Part shown: piece after piece, positions 11,158 to 28,989 of the stretch | Position numbering within the stretch: position 1 is the stretch's first letter | Layout of the letters: every line of letters starts with the position of its first letter | Source: Elgaria multicarinata webbii | Taxonomy: Eukaryota > Chordata > Lepidosauria > Squamata > Anguidae | Length of the DNA: 64,000 bases | Assembly: GCF_023053635.1 (NCBI RefSeq) | Contig: NC_086183.1 | Span: 29,213,501 to 29,277,500, forward strand | Direction of reading: 5' to 3' | Made by a program: the position numbers and the translations under genes | Notes under the pieces: model-generated | What the model was told of the DNA's origin: nothing | Seen by the model: only the letters and a program-made list of their open reading frames with translations | Database searches by the model: none

Positions 11158-11640
11158 TGCAAGGTTTTGTACATTATCTCCTCCGGGCCACCACCACTTT
11201 ATCCTCACAACATCCTTATGAGGTAGGTTAGGCTGAGAGCTTCTCTACACCAGCAATTTATTACCCACTCATGGATGTTTGTGGGCCCAATACATGACAT
11301 CATCAGTATCCAGGGCCCCTCCCATGCCTTTTCACGCTTAGGCCGCTTCAAAAAACACCGGAGAAAATCAAGTATTAAAATAAAATGTAGTGTCAATGTA
11401 GTGCAATGTTTCAGCCACTAGATGGCACTGTCTAATGAAAAACATAGGAGGGAACTGAAACAGAAGTGAAACATGTCTGCCCATGTAATGGAACCAATCT
11501 CAATCTCACAGAGAATGTGGAAACAGCAAGCTCCAGTAAGGCAGCGGGATTTTCCTTTAATATAGAGAAGCCCTGAGAGCCAGGGACTGGCCCAAGATCA
11601 CCCAGTGAGCTTCACAGCAGAATAGAAATCTAAATAGATA
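11158..11640 (+). mobile_element. SINE-like fragment split by a DNA transposon
   Basis: The two pieces, about 11176-11239 ('atcctcacaacatccttatgaggtagg') and 11563-11640 ('actggcccaagatcaccca'), belong to one interspersed repeat. Between them is an insert at about 11240-11562 with 'cttctctacacc ... tatagagaag' ends. CTGAGAGC occurs on both sides (11232-11239 and about 11563-11570), an 8-bp duplication that suggests hAT. Confidence 0.55.
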
Positions 11641-11770
11641 TCCAATACTGTCTTTTTTTAAAAAAGGTGGCTAAAAAAAATCGCCACATGGAAGGGGGAA
11701 TCAACTACTTTGAATCTTACCTAATGTTGTTTACCTTGGCATTTTTCTCCCTATTTCATCATCCTAAGCA

Positions 11771-14700
11771 ATGATTGTGAGAATGGATCTGCAAGTACTG
11801 GCTCTATCGGTCCTGTTACTCCTTTTCTGCTCAGGTAAGTGTCCCTCAACTGCTGATTTTGAGGGCATTAAGATCTTACTCTCCTACGAAGTCAAATGGT
11901 GGATGGCTTTATGTTCTGCTCTCTAAGGCAAAAATGTGAACAGGATCAGATTGAAGGATCCTGATACATTATATCATATCGTATCATATGGACATCAGGA
12001 AAAACAGTATGACAATGGAAACATATTTATGTCATATTTATGTCATATTTACATTCCACTCTTCACTGACAACTTGTACAAACCATCAATGCAAAGATAT
12101 CAAACTTATAATATATATGGGGTTGGTCCAAATGACCTCTTAGGGGTCCCTTACAGCCCAGTGCCTACGATTTTGCATAGAGATTCAAGATCCCCTCCAA
12201 TTCAGTCATCCTTTAAGATTTCTTGTAACTAGAGCTTTCACTGTGGGTGCCCTAATATCTCTTAAGTGACAAAACATGGTCGTAGTGGGTACATTTTTGT
12301 GGTAGGTTTCAAATATGGGAGCTGGGATGACCCCAAAAGGCATTGGTGATGGGCAGAGATGATTCACCTTTCCTTCCTCCCCGTATTCACAAGAAAGGGG
12401 GAGGGAGGGAGGTGTGTGAGTGACAATGGAAAGAGTCAAGCATTAACTTATATCCGCGGAAATCTTTGGCACCATGGGATCCCTAGAAGTCTGATGGGGA
12501 ACAGGAATCTGTTAAGTGTTAATGTTGTGAACTCCTCTTTTATTCTGAGTCTGTTTATGTCCCCAGTGGCCTACATTCAAGGAAACTAGGGATGGGGGAA
12601 CTCGCCCACACGCTGCTTGTTGGATCCCTGCTGGCTCCCAACCACGTGCACCACGCCGTGCGAGCTGGCAGACTGCCCGCAGGTGCCCAGCAAGCAGCGA
12701 GCGGCATCCCCCCATCCCACGAGCCACCATTTTGTGTAAAAACAGTGGCTCAGCTACTTTTGTAAAACACCGTTGGCATAAAATGGTGGCTGTAAATCCC
12801 TCGAATTAAACCATTTATGCCTCTAATGTTGCGGAAATGGTGCTATTTATGCCCACCCTTTTACACAAATGGTGTCTTACCTAAATAGCTGAGCCACCAT
12901 TTTTGCACATTTTTGCACAAAATGGTGGCTGGCAGACAAGCCACGATCCACAGACTGGCATCATGGGGGACCAAGCCAGTGAGAAAGCGCAGTGCTTGAG
13001 CCTCAAACAGATTTGCACAACACCCCTAAAGGAAACTAAGCCTTGGATAACAGTTGGAACTCTTGACTATCTATCTATATGGTTTAATTTCTTGTAGAAG
13101 TTTCCAGCTACCACCTGCAAAAACGAGATGCTCCAACAGAGACTCCAACAGAGGCCCCGAAAATGTTCAGCCAAGTTCATGCGGCGGTCAGCGGGTTCTT
13201 TGATAACGTCTCCAGCTCATACCACGGCTTTATAGACAGTGTCAAATCACTGAGAGTTCCTGAGAAAATCCGGTAAACATAAAGAGAGATAAGGGGATGG
13301 TGAATGGGGAGAGAGGGAGAGCAATTCCAAGGATTTGGGATGCAATCCTATACACATTGGGATGGAAATTAGTCCCATTGAACTCAATGGAACGTATGTC
13401 TGAGCAGACATACATAGATTTGCACTGTTAATTTTTCCACAGGAGGCATTTATCATGAACTTGTCATTCTCTGCTTATAGGTTTTAGATGACATCTTGGT
13501 CCTCCAGTTTTACTTCTGTGTCTAATCAGCACTTTCGGCTTTTTAGAGCAGGGGAAATTCGGCATTTAAATGTGAAAGCAAAAGGAATCACTTTTTTCAC
13601 TTGTGTATTTGTGGTACCACAGAGCCACCTAGAGGTTCTGTAGCAGAAAAGCAGGAAAAGAATCACTCCTCGTGTACAATGAAAGTACAATGAAATGTAC
13701 AATGAAAGCAGATTAACAACCTTGTGTAGAAAAGCTCAATGCCCCTTTCCTATCAATAGATACAATGAATATATGTTTGCGTGTGGCTCCTACAACTTCC
13801 AACCTATTCTTTACATTTTGAAAGTGGGTGCAAAAGTTCCCAAATTTACTTGGTGAGGTATTACATAGAAGGTATTACATTTGTTCCCAGAAAGTTTCCA
13901 TAGAGTTCTCTTCTGTGAATGTTGATGTCAAATATTCACCAGATTATCTCAATATTTTTATGTCACTTGCATTATCAGGTCCTGGTATCTCTTTGTATTT
14001 CTTTTTTAAGCTATTGTTTTAAAATTATGGGTGCTAGAGTTTTATATATTATGTTTTGTAATTGTATCCAGAGTATTATGTGTAACATCTTATCATAAGG
14101 ATAGATTACTGTTGTCCTAGGTCAATTTTCCTCCAACGTGGTGCCCTTCAGATATTTTGGACTACAAGTCACATCATCTCCAGCTAGTACAGCCAGTGGG
14201 GGATTATGGGAGTTGGCATTCAACACATTTGGGGGTCACCAGGTTGGGGAAAGGTGCTCTAGAAGTTTGACGTGACTCCCAGGACCATTGGCAAAAGCTT
14301 CTGTTACTGTTCACACAGTGGACATAAAAGCACCTCAGCCACCTTCATATCATAAGTGAGTCAGTCAGCAGAGCTAAAATTGGTGGACTTTCAGCCCCTT
14401 GCTCAGTTCAAAAGATAGCCTCTGTTTTTGGTTTTAAGATGCCCACCAGAGGCCAGGATGACGCCATATGTGATGCCCACCAAACTCGATGCAATCAAGA
14501 ATAAACACTTTCACTTCAATGCCACCTCTGAGGTCTCCAAATTTGAGCAGAGCAGGCGTGCTGAAGGATGGGAGATGTAACCCTTTCCCCACAATGCACC
14601 ATTTTCTCCATCTAAATCTCTCCTTCCTTCGCACCCTTCACCCTCAGTTGCTTTTGATCCTATGGAGGGAAAAGTGCAAACGGAGTGCTACCAACTTAAA

Positions 14701-16803
14701 GACATTGTGGCAGCTATACGGTCATTTTCCTCAATGGATTTTCTGAGGAGGGTGAGGGAGGGTGGAAGGAACAGTCAGAAAATCCGGGAGGGGATCTACA
14801 CTACTGCTTTTAAAGCGCTTTAAAGCGCTTTAAAGTGCTTTGAAAACATTTTGAAACCTGTATATGCAGTGTGTCCTGGGCCCCAACAGTTGTCAAAACT
14901 GTTATAAAGCACTTTAAAGCAGTAGTGTAGATCCTGTCCGGGAGGGTTACAAACGGAAGATGAAGGTGTCTCCCCCATAAAATTAAACAAATGGAGGATG
15001 ATTGCACCACAAAAGTCTCGCCTGGAAGCCCCCAATATATCTGCATTGATTCCCCGAAGGGTCTCACAGCAATTCTGAGGGAAAGGAGAAGATGCAAGTA
15101 TGAAAATGGCAACAGGAGAAAAGACTAAATACTAGAAACAAAGCCCTAGGAACAAAGGCCTAGAAACAAAACCTCTAGAAACAAAGCCCTATGAAGAGAG
15201 ACTGAGGGCGTTACTAGACGAGGCCTTAGCGCGCCTTCTGTCCCGGCTTCCCTGCTGTGCGTCCAGATGACGCACAGGGGAATCCGCAGACAGGCCGCGC
15301 TGAGGCCTGGTCTTACCCGCCATAAGCGAAGTCGCTTATGGCGCGCCTTTTCCCCAGCTCCGGCCTCAGGCCGGAGCTGGGGAAAGTGTGGAGAGTTCCG
15401 CGGCTTTTCGCGGCTCCTCGCTTACTCGCGAGGAGCCGCGAAAAGCCACGGACCTGGCACGATGCGCTGTGCCCATCGTGCCAGGAGGTGGGTGATCCGG
15501 GGGGGGGGGGAAGATGGCAGAGGGCGACGAAGGAGATGTTGGGGGGGCGGAGGGCGACGAAGGAGATGGTGGGGGGGCGGAGGGCGACGAAGGAGATGTT
15601 GGGGGGGCGGAGGGCGACGAAGGAGATGGTGGGGGGGCGGAGGGCGACGAAGGAGATGGTGGGGGGGCGGAGGGCGACGAAGGAGATGTTGGGGGGGCGG
15701 AGGGCGACGAAGGAGATGGTGGGGGGGCGGAGGGCGACGAAGGAGATGTTGGGGGGGCGGAGGGCGACGAAGGAGATGGTGGGGGGGCGGAGGGCGACGA
15801 AGGAGATGTTGGGGGGGCGGAGGGCGACGAAGGAGATGGTGGGGGGGCGGAGGGCGACGAAGGAGATGTTGGGGGGGCGGAGGGCGACGAAGGAGATGGT
15901 GGGGGGGCGGAGGGCGACGAAGGAGATGTTGGGGGGGCGGAGGGCGACGAAGGAGATGGTGGGGGGGCGGAGGGCGACGAAGGAGACGGCGAGGGGGGCG
16001 GATGGGGGGGATTAAATTAAAAAAAAACCCTTACCTTCTCCGGCGGCTTCGGGCCCCACATGGCCCCTTTAAAAAAAAAAAAACATGGCCGACGCTGCAG
16101 GGCTTCCGTCGTCCCTGCGGGTCGGCCGTCTAGGAGGCTGGGCGGCGCGCGTTAAAGTTTGCACGCCGTCGCCCCGCCTCCCTGCCGGCTTATCCCGGCA
16201 GGTCTAGCAAGGCCCTGAAAGAACTGGGCATGTTTAGCCTGGAGAAGAGAAGACTGAGGGGAGACATGATAGCACTCTTCAAATACTTAAAAGGTTGGCA
16301 CACAGAGGAGGGCCAGGATCTCTTCTCGATCCTCCCAGAGTGCAGGACACGGAATAACGGGCTCAAGTTAAAGGAAGCCCGATTCCAGCTGGACATCAGG
16401 AAAAACTTCCTGACTGTTAGAGCAGTGCGACGGTGGAATCAGTTACCTAGGGAGGTTGTGGGCTCTCCCACACTAGAGGCCTTCAAGAGGCAGCTGGACA
16501 AGCATCTGTCAGGGATGCTTTAGGGTGGATTCCTCCATTGAGCAGGGGGTTGGACTCGATGGCCTTGTAGGCCCCTTCCAACTCTGCTATTCTATGAATC
16601 TATGATTCTACTCCCTTAAAGTTCCCATCTGGTTGGCGAAAAGGGAGGGAAAGACACGACCATCCAGATTTCATCCCTATGCCTTTCTCTGTTTCTTCCT
16701 TTTTCTTTCCAGTGACTTTTATGAAGGCAGTGTGGAATATGTCAGCACCTACGGACGCATCATTTCTGACCAGGTCGTCCATTCATTCAACGACTCTCCT
16801 TAA
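11771..16803 (+). CDS. APOC2: Apolipoprotein C-II (three coding exons)
   Basis: ApoC-II is a secreted apolipoprotein and the obligate cofactor of lipoprotein lipase on chylomicrons and VLDL. The coding exons are 11771-11834, 13098-13272 and 16713-16803, all with GT/AG borders and phases 1 and 2, giving 109 residues (human 101). Exon 1 encodes a signal peptide ([17 protein letters not shown] from the second Met). The Met at 11783 has the better start context (A at -3, G at +4) than that at 11771. Exon 2 encodes the lipid-binding helix ([20 protein letters not shown], then SLRVPEKIR). Exon 3 continues [20 protein letters not shown] and ends VVHSFNDSP. The last helix lines up with human [20 protein letters not shown] and keeps the four residues known to activate lipase (Tyr63, Ile66, Asp69 and Gln70 of the mature human protein). 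Intron 2 carries a CR1 and a 1-kb VNTR-bearing transposon. It is intact as far as can be read. Confidence 0.93.
12590..12960. repeat. Imperfect inverted repeat with 'gccaccatttt' arms
   Basis: The word gccaccattttgtgtaaaa (12723-12741) recurs inverted and direct around 12770-12930, inside APOC2 intron 1. It looks like an old foldback element beginning near TAGGGATGGGGG (12587). No target duplication is seen. Confidence 0.35.
13273..14789. other. APOC2 intron 2, left part
   Basis: The sequence is mostly unique. A short segment near 13600-13640 ('gtaccacagagccacctaga') resembles words at 11410, 29715 and 40580 and may be an old repeat. I see no extra exon. Confidence 0.4.
14790..14939. mobile_element. 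150-bp foldback MITE with GGATCTACAC ends
   Basis: The left end GGGGATCTACACTACTGC and the right end GCAGTAGTGTAGATCC are inverted, with 'tttaaagcgctttaaagcgc' inside the left arm. GGGA flanks both sides. The termini resemble those of the 921-bp element at 58929. Confidence 0.65.
15206..16215. mobile_element. 1.0-kb TIR element (3-bp target duplication) carrying a VNTR
   Basis: The termini are GGGCGTTACTAGAC and the inverted GTCTAGCAAGGCCC. TGA is duplicated at 15203-15205 and 16216-16218, and removing the element restores a continuous CR1. The interior is very GC-rich and has an inverted pair around 'cggctcctcgcttactcgcg'. The 30-bp array at 15518-15990 fills its middle. The 3-bp duplication and GGCC..TAGAC ends link it to the shorter elements at 46614, 55406 and 56107. 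It encodes no transposase. Confidence 0.8.
15518..15990. repeat. 30-bp tandem repeat array (about 16 units) with 60-bp higher-order pattern
   Basis: The unit is seven Gs, then 'cggagggcgacgaaggagat', then GTT or GGT. Units ending GTT and GGT alternate, so the array is a 60-bp repeat, except for two adjacent GGT units around 15601-15660. Copies are otherwise identical, implying very recent growth. Because 30 is a multiple of 3, three frames stay open through it; these are not genes. Confidence 0.95.
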
Positions 16804-16926
16804 ATTGGCTCAACATCTTCCCCTCTATGGAGACTTCTATGGAAGTTTCACAAGTTGGTTCTCCCTATCTTTCCACACACACCCATACATTTTGGGTATG
16901 GAGATACTTTCCTGCTTAAGCAAGTG

Positions 16927-16932
16927 AATAAA
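16927..16932 (+). promoter_or_regulatory. Polyadenylation signal of APOC2
   Basis: An AATAAA hexamer lies in 'caagtgaataaaattcc', 124 bp after the APOC2 stop. Confidence 0.75.
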
Positions 16933-17289
16933 ATTCCTTTCCTGCTACAGCATACAAGATGCAGCCTCTGGTCAAATGTGGTTTTGTTTGTTGTTTTGAG
17001 AGGCAGCAAAGCATGACACTGTGATGAGGATATTCATACTAACGCTGTGCCCCCCAAAATCGATTATTCCAATTTTGACATTTTGTGGGAGTTCGACAAA
17101 AGAGGCGGGGGTGAGGTGAGAATTTCAGAGAATTTTCTCCTTGGGGAGGGAGGCAGGGTTTCTATATACCTTTTTAAGTGTAGGGAGTTTTGAGGGGTCT
17201 TCTTTGTATTTTGGGTTTTTTTAGAAAACAACAACACCCCAGGCATTTGGAAGAGCCCAGGAGTTCTTCCTGAATGCCTATTGGAGAGG

Positions 17290-17545
17290 GTGAGGTCACA
17301 TGGTCTCCAATATTTTTTAAAAAATATCCCGCTGCCCCCACCCTACCCCTGATGAGCGTAGCGGCTCCCGGCTCTACGTGAGTAATTGCGCGGAGCCGGG
17401 TCAACCCGTGACCGACCCACACATTCCGTGGTCTCAGGCTCAGTCCGGGACTGTGGAAAAACTGGGGCCAAAGGCAAGGGCAGGATCCCGTGTGGACGGA
17501 CAGGGACGATGCCGGAGTTCGCCCCGTCTAGTTATGGCCTCTCTT
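17290..17545. mobile_element. GC-rich TIR-element fragment
   Basis: It shares 'ttttttaaaaaata', '..caccctacccc..', a 'cggctcccggctc/gagccggg' inverted pair and a 'cgccccg(t/c)ctag' right end with 50550-50852, and more loosely with 15206-16215. Exact ends were not fixed. Confidence 0.4.
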
Positions 17546-18039
17546 GCATGTCTATGGTGCTCTTGCCTTTTCCCATTATTCATCTTACATTAATTATCCT
17601 GCTGTTCCAACTAGGACCAGAAGCTTTAATCCATTTAATTGACAGACTTACCACTTGATTAACTGGTGGGCGCGGTGAGTGAAGGACAAACTTATTTTTC
17701 CAGGCTTATTTTGGCTCTTCTGTGTTATCAGGAATAAGTAAAAATAGCCTTATCTTCTGGGAAATTCACGTTCTGCTATCTTTTCATGAGCTCTGGGACT
17801 GGATCACACATACATGCACAGCGCTGGATTGCTTATCACTCAGTCACTCCAGCCTTATTGGTCAGCTGCTGCAGTGACTTGCAGTTTACTCACTGTGAAA
17901 GTCTGGCATTTGTGATGATACCGAAGTTCTGTCTCACGTGAGGTTTCCTTTTGTCCATCATGCGGTCAGTGGAGAAGACTCCATTGAACAGCGTGGCATG
18001 GGAAAGGAACAGAAAGTCCTTCTGGGACTGTTTGGTCTC
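17546..18039. other. Intergenic, nothing recognised
   Basis: Downstream of APOC2, it is unique-looking sequence without a convincing exon. Confidence 0.4.
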
Positions 18040-18545
18040 TCTGGCCTGGTTCAGACCATGCTCTGTACATTGTACATTGATGGTGCTATATAAATATATA
18101 ATAATAATATATATATTATAATAATGCTCTGGGCTTTGTGGTTAGCTTAACCATGTTCAGCTGTGGTTAACGCTAACCACATGTGCAATGCTTGCAGACA
18201 TCACTTTTAACCCTTTTGTGGTTAAGTTTTCCTTAGTGAGCCTAACCACATTGGCCCTGTTCAGACAACACACTAAACCATGCTGCTTAACCACAAAATG
18301 GTTAATGGAATGCATTACTTAACCTCAGAACGGTTAATGGAATGCATTAAGGTTAATGCATTCCGTTAACCATTTTGTGGTTACGCAGCATGGTTTAGCG
18401 TGTTGTCTGAACGGGGCCAATGTGGTTAACGAGGCAGATGGTTAGGGAAAACGTGTGTCAGACGACACCGTAAACCATGGTTAAGCATTCCATTAACCAT
18501 TTTGTGGTTAAATAGCATGGTTTAGTGTGTTGTCTGAACAGGGTC
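18040..18545. mobile_element. Compound foldback repeat with GTTCAGACAACACACT ends
   Basis: Arms such as 'ccctgttcagacaacacac' (18257-18275) and their inverse (about 18396-18415 and 18517-18542) surround 'ttaaccacaaaatggtta' palindromes. At least two overlapping or nested copies are present. A LINE tail ('acattgatggtgctatataa', 18074-18120) lies within the left part. A short relative with TTA duplications is at 27654. Confidence 0.55.
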
Positions 18546-20060
18546 TCTGTTTCACACATGCCGGTTCAACTCTTGGGGCCGCAGTCATCAAGGCATAAAT
18601 AAGTACACATGATCAACCAGCCCTGCTCCTGTAAGGACTGCATGCTACACTGTCAAATTTCATTCAGAATTCCCAGACTGGCTCCAGCCATTGAGAATGG
18701 CCCTTCCAAGCTTCTATCCTTGTGTGACAAAATCACAATGCATGGACCGTAGGAGGTGGGCCCTCAAAACCCTATATGGAAGCAGTGCAGAACCTCACCT
18801 CTGGGGACCACACCTGGCAGAGTCCCCAGATGGCCATGCCCCTTTCCATAGCCCCGCCCCTTCTCTCCCAGCTACCAATGGTTGGATGGTTTCCCCACTT
18901 TTGTGCCCCCCCCATTCTAGGGTGGCCATTTATTATGTAGAGATATCCCTTGGAAGTAAACATACTGAGCACGGCCCAGCACCCACTCAAATCTCTCCCC
19001 TTGACATCAGTGGCTCTTAAATACATTTTGCTTTTGTTAAGACCATGCCCATGGTGACTTTTGAAGATTATAATTGTACTGAGTGATAACTGGTTTATTT
19101 AAATTTATTGAATTTTATGTAGGTACTATTTAAGGTTTTTAGTAGCAGAAATAGTAGTTATAGTAGTAGTAATATTGGCAATAATGACATAAACTATGAT
19201 AGGTATAACCGTATCTGATGGTACAATGTACATATCTTTACATCCCTAACTATTGTATCATACGGATTCAGTAAAAAAAAGAAATAATTTAAAAATCAGC
19301 TTTCAGTCTTCACATATTTGTGTGTAGCTCGGACATCTTACATCCTGTAGCAAAATAACATTTGTTTTCTGACCCTCAAAGTTCACTTCTTTGTTCCGAC
19401 AGACGCCTTTGAAGTCTGCTTACCTTGGCAAGGCGAACAAACTCTAGCTGCCAAGCGCAGCCTGAATCAGATCACAGTCTGCTGACAAATGAGCTTTTTA
19501 TGTGTGTTTCAGTGGTGAGCTTATGGGTCGATCTTTTCTTCCATGGAATTAACAACCCATTAAACATTATTAAGTTAATTGCCATTGGAACTGGAGTTGA
19601 CCCCAATCATTTCTTTGGCCCAGGAACAGAAAAAGAGCATGCTGATTAAAAGTCAAAGCCAGGGCAGGAAGGTTGAGGTGACCTATTGTAGGGTGGCCAT
19701 GGGTCCTCTCTTACAGAGGACAGCCCTCTCTTTGAAGGGCAGCTACAGGACGGTCCTCTAATGTGAAGATGTCCTCTTCCAGTTGAAGGGCTGCCCGGCC
19801 CAAGGCCAGTTTAAAGATGAAGAACTATCAGAAGGAAGAGATGAGATTTAAAGTTGCTCATCAACAAGTTAACACCTGAGCAGCAGATTAAACAGGCAGA
19901 CAAACAGGTCACCACAGTATGGTGAGAGACACTCTATTTAAATTACAATAATTTCTAAATCGGCATCTGTACATCTATACATACAAATTAGCATATTTTA
20001 TGCAACGCGTCCTCCTTGGTCTTTTCGTTCGGAGATGTATTTCCTCTTTTGCGGTCATTC
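18546..20060. other. Intergenic, no gene recognised
   Basis: A short segment (19402-19446) has an acceptor-like border and 15 open codons to a stop, but nothing links it to a gene. The rest is AT-rich and unassigned. Confidence 0.35.
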
Positions 20061-20065
20061 ATTCG

Positions 20066-20069
20066 TTAT

Positions 20070-20116
<47 letters not shown>
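20066..20116. repeat. (ATT)n microsatellite
   Basis: About 17 ATT units. Confidence 0.95.
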
Positions 20117-20374
20117 TTGCTAAATATAGTATAATCCCTAAGTGGTTTATATATAGCAGTATTAAAATCACAGCTTAAAGTAGAGTGTTAAAATCACCTT
20201 ACGGGCAGGGCACTGGGGAGGCGGGCACGCGTTCATGCGCAAAGAAAATTAACCTAGCTGGTGGGCTGTTGAGGCGCGCGCAGAGGGAATTGGGGATGGG
20301 GTGGTAAACAAAGTCCTTATCACTGCTTCTTTCAGGTGAGATGGAATCACACCTTGGCATAAAGAGGCATTCAC

Positions 20375-20563
20375 CCAGTGGTGTCTGGGTGTTTTGATGT
20401 CAGTGGGGCGGTGAAACCACTCAGGGTTTCCGTGAGAACTAGTCAGAATCCTAAAGAAGATACCCAAGGTGCTTCCACACTTCGGACAGCTCCTTTAGAG
20501 TTCTGCCAGGTTCGGCCTGAAACCTGAAGCGGATTCACAACCCCACTGACCTCGGAGCCACCT
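20375..20563. mobile_element. Foldback repeat, GGTGGCTC family
   Basis: The left arm ('gatgtcagtggggcggtgaa') and right arm ('cacaaccccactgacctcgg', then 'agccacc') are inverted. It is the same family as 6427-6635. Confidence 0.5.
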
Positions 20564-21385
20564 GACTCCACTGTGTTCACCGTTATCCTTCCCCACTCAG
20601 CCAATCCCCCCGGCTGCTTTTGTAAGCCAGCCAGGCCAAGCACCCAAGTGGTAGACGTACTCCTCCAAGGATCCCGTTCATATCCCCAGGATGTCGGAAT
20701 TGGAAAGCATCCATTGTAACTGGACAAGCAGGGGCCAAAGCTACATCCACTAGACTGTTCAACAATTGTATCCAGGTTGGCACAGGTAGAATCAATTTTA
20801 TCTGCACAGTGTTGTGCTAATATCTACCACTTGTTCTTGAAAACCGGAGCATAATAGGCCTCTGACCACCCGAAAAATCTCCGCTGTGTGATTCTGTCGA
20901 ATGGCGCTGCAGACGTGCTTCAACACCCTCATTTGCCACAGAATAGGCTTCAAAATGAGTTCTACCCGTGTTCGATCAGACTCATTCTGCATTTTCTGCC
21001 AAGACCGCTCTAGTCCATGCTCCGCTTGCTTCATCGCCTGCAAAGCTCTGAAAATCCAAGGGATTCATTTGACTTCACTCCTCAGAGTTCAATAGTTTGA
21101 ACAATGGTGCTGGACAGGAGGTGCAGGTCGTCCATGAAGAACTGAGGGCTGACAGTGAGCTGTAGAAGGAAAGGCAGTGGACTTAAGGCCTAAGCAAATG
21201 GTTCAAAGTTGTCCTCAGTCATGTTCTTACCCAAAATAGAAGAGGACATGGTGTACCGAGTTATTTTCAAACTCCAACACCCTTCCAAACTCCAACCCCT
21301 TCAGGGAACCTGACAGATGGAACTGACAATTGTTTTTCTCAAAAGTGAGATATCGGGGTTGTTATTTCCATTTTGCGCCTGTAAA
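20564..21385. other. Trypsinogen upstream region, no gene recognised
   Basis: Short frames occur on both strands but no known protein is recognised. No transposon was identified. Confidence 0.35.
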
Positions 21386-21390
21386 ATGAA

Positions 21391-21429
21391 CAGCTGTGAG
21401 ATAAGGTGAGAAGGGGGAGGGATATAAAA
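21391..21429 (+). promoter_or_regulatory. Trypsinogen core promoter (E-box, GATA, TATA)
   Basis: TATAAAA at 21423-21429 lies 44 bp before the start codon, placing transcription start near 21453. An E-box CAGCTG (21391-21396) and GATAAG (21400-21405) lie just upstream. Pancreatic protease genes commonly use a TATA box with a bHLH (PTF1-type) E-box; the factor identity here is inference. Confidence 0.65.
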
Positions 21430-21472
21430 GAACCTGGAAGACCAACACCAGTTCTTCTGGGCTTGTGACACC

Positions 21473-28886
<7,414 letters not shown>

Positions 28887-28968
28887 GATAATCTTGGGGG
28901 TTGTCTTCAAGGGAAAAAGTGGGGGCTGCATCGGATGACACTGCTTGGGTGCAAACAAACCTTCTTAA

Positions 28969-28974
28969 AATAAA
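28969..28974 (+). promoter_or_regulatory. Polyadenylation signal of trypsinogen
   Basis: An AATAAA hexamer lies in 'cttaaaataaagtgcgg', 83 bp after the stop, in line with the short 3' UTRs of pancreatic proteases. Confidence 0.8.
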
Positions 28975-28989
28975 GTGCGGTAGCCGATG

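Larger units (their letters stand above)
15111..16610 (+). mobile_element. CR1 LINE 3' end, split by the element at 15206-16215
   Basis: The left part (to 15205) ends '..ccctatgaagagagactga' and the right part resumes at 16219 'aagaactgggcatgtttagc'. It continues through the CR1 C-terminus and 3' UTR to the diagnostic 'ttctatgaatctatgattct' tail at 16590-16610. A local 15-bp duplication ('aaacaaagccctag') lies in the left part. Confidence 0.8.

Noticed and set aside
15518-15990. CRISPR array
   Set aside because: The units are contiguous tandem repeats without unique spacers, in a vertebrate genome.
15267-16133. Three long overlapping plus-strand open frames (up to 288 codons) with repeats such as GGRRRRW or EGDEGD
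   Set aside because: They exist because the 30-bp VNTR is a multiple of three and lacks stops; they lie in a transposon in an APOC2 intron.
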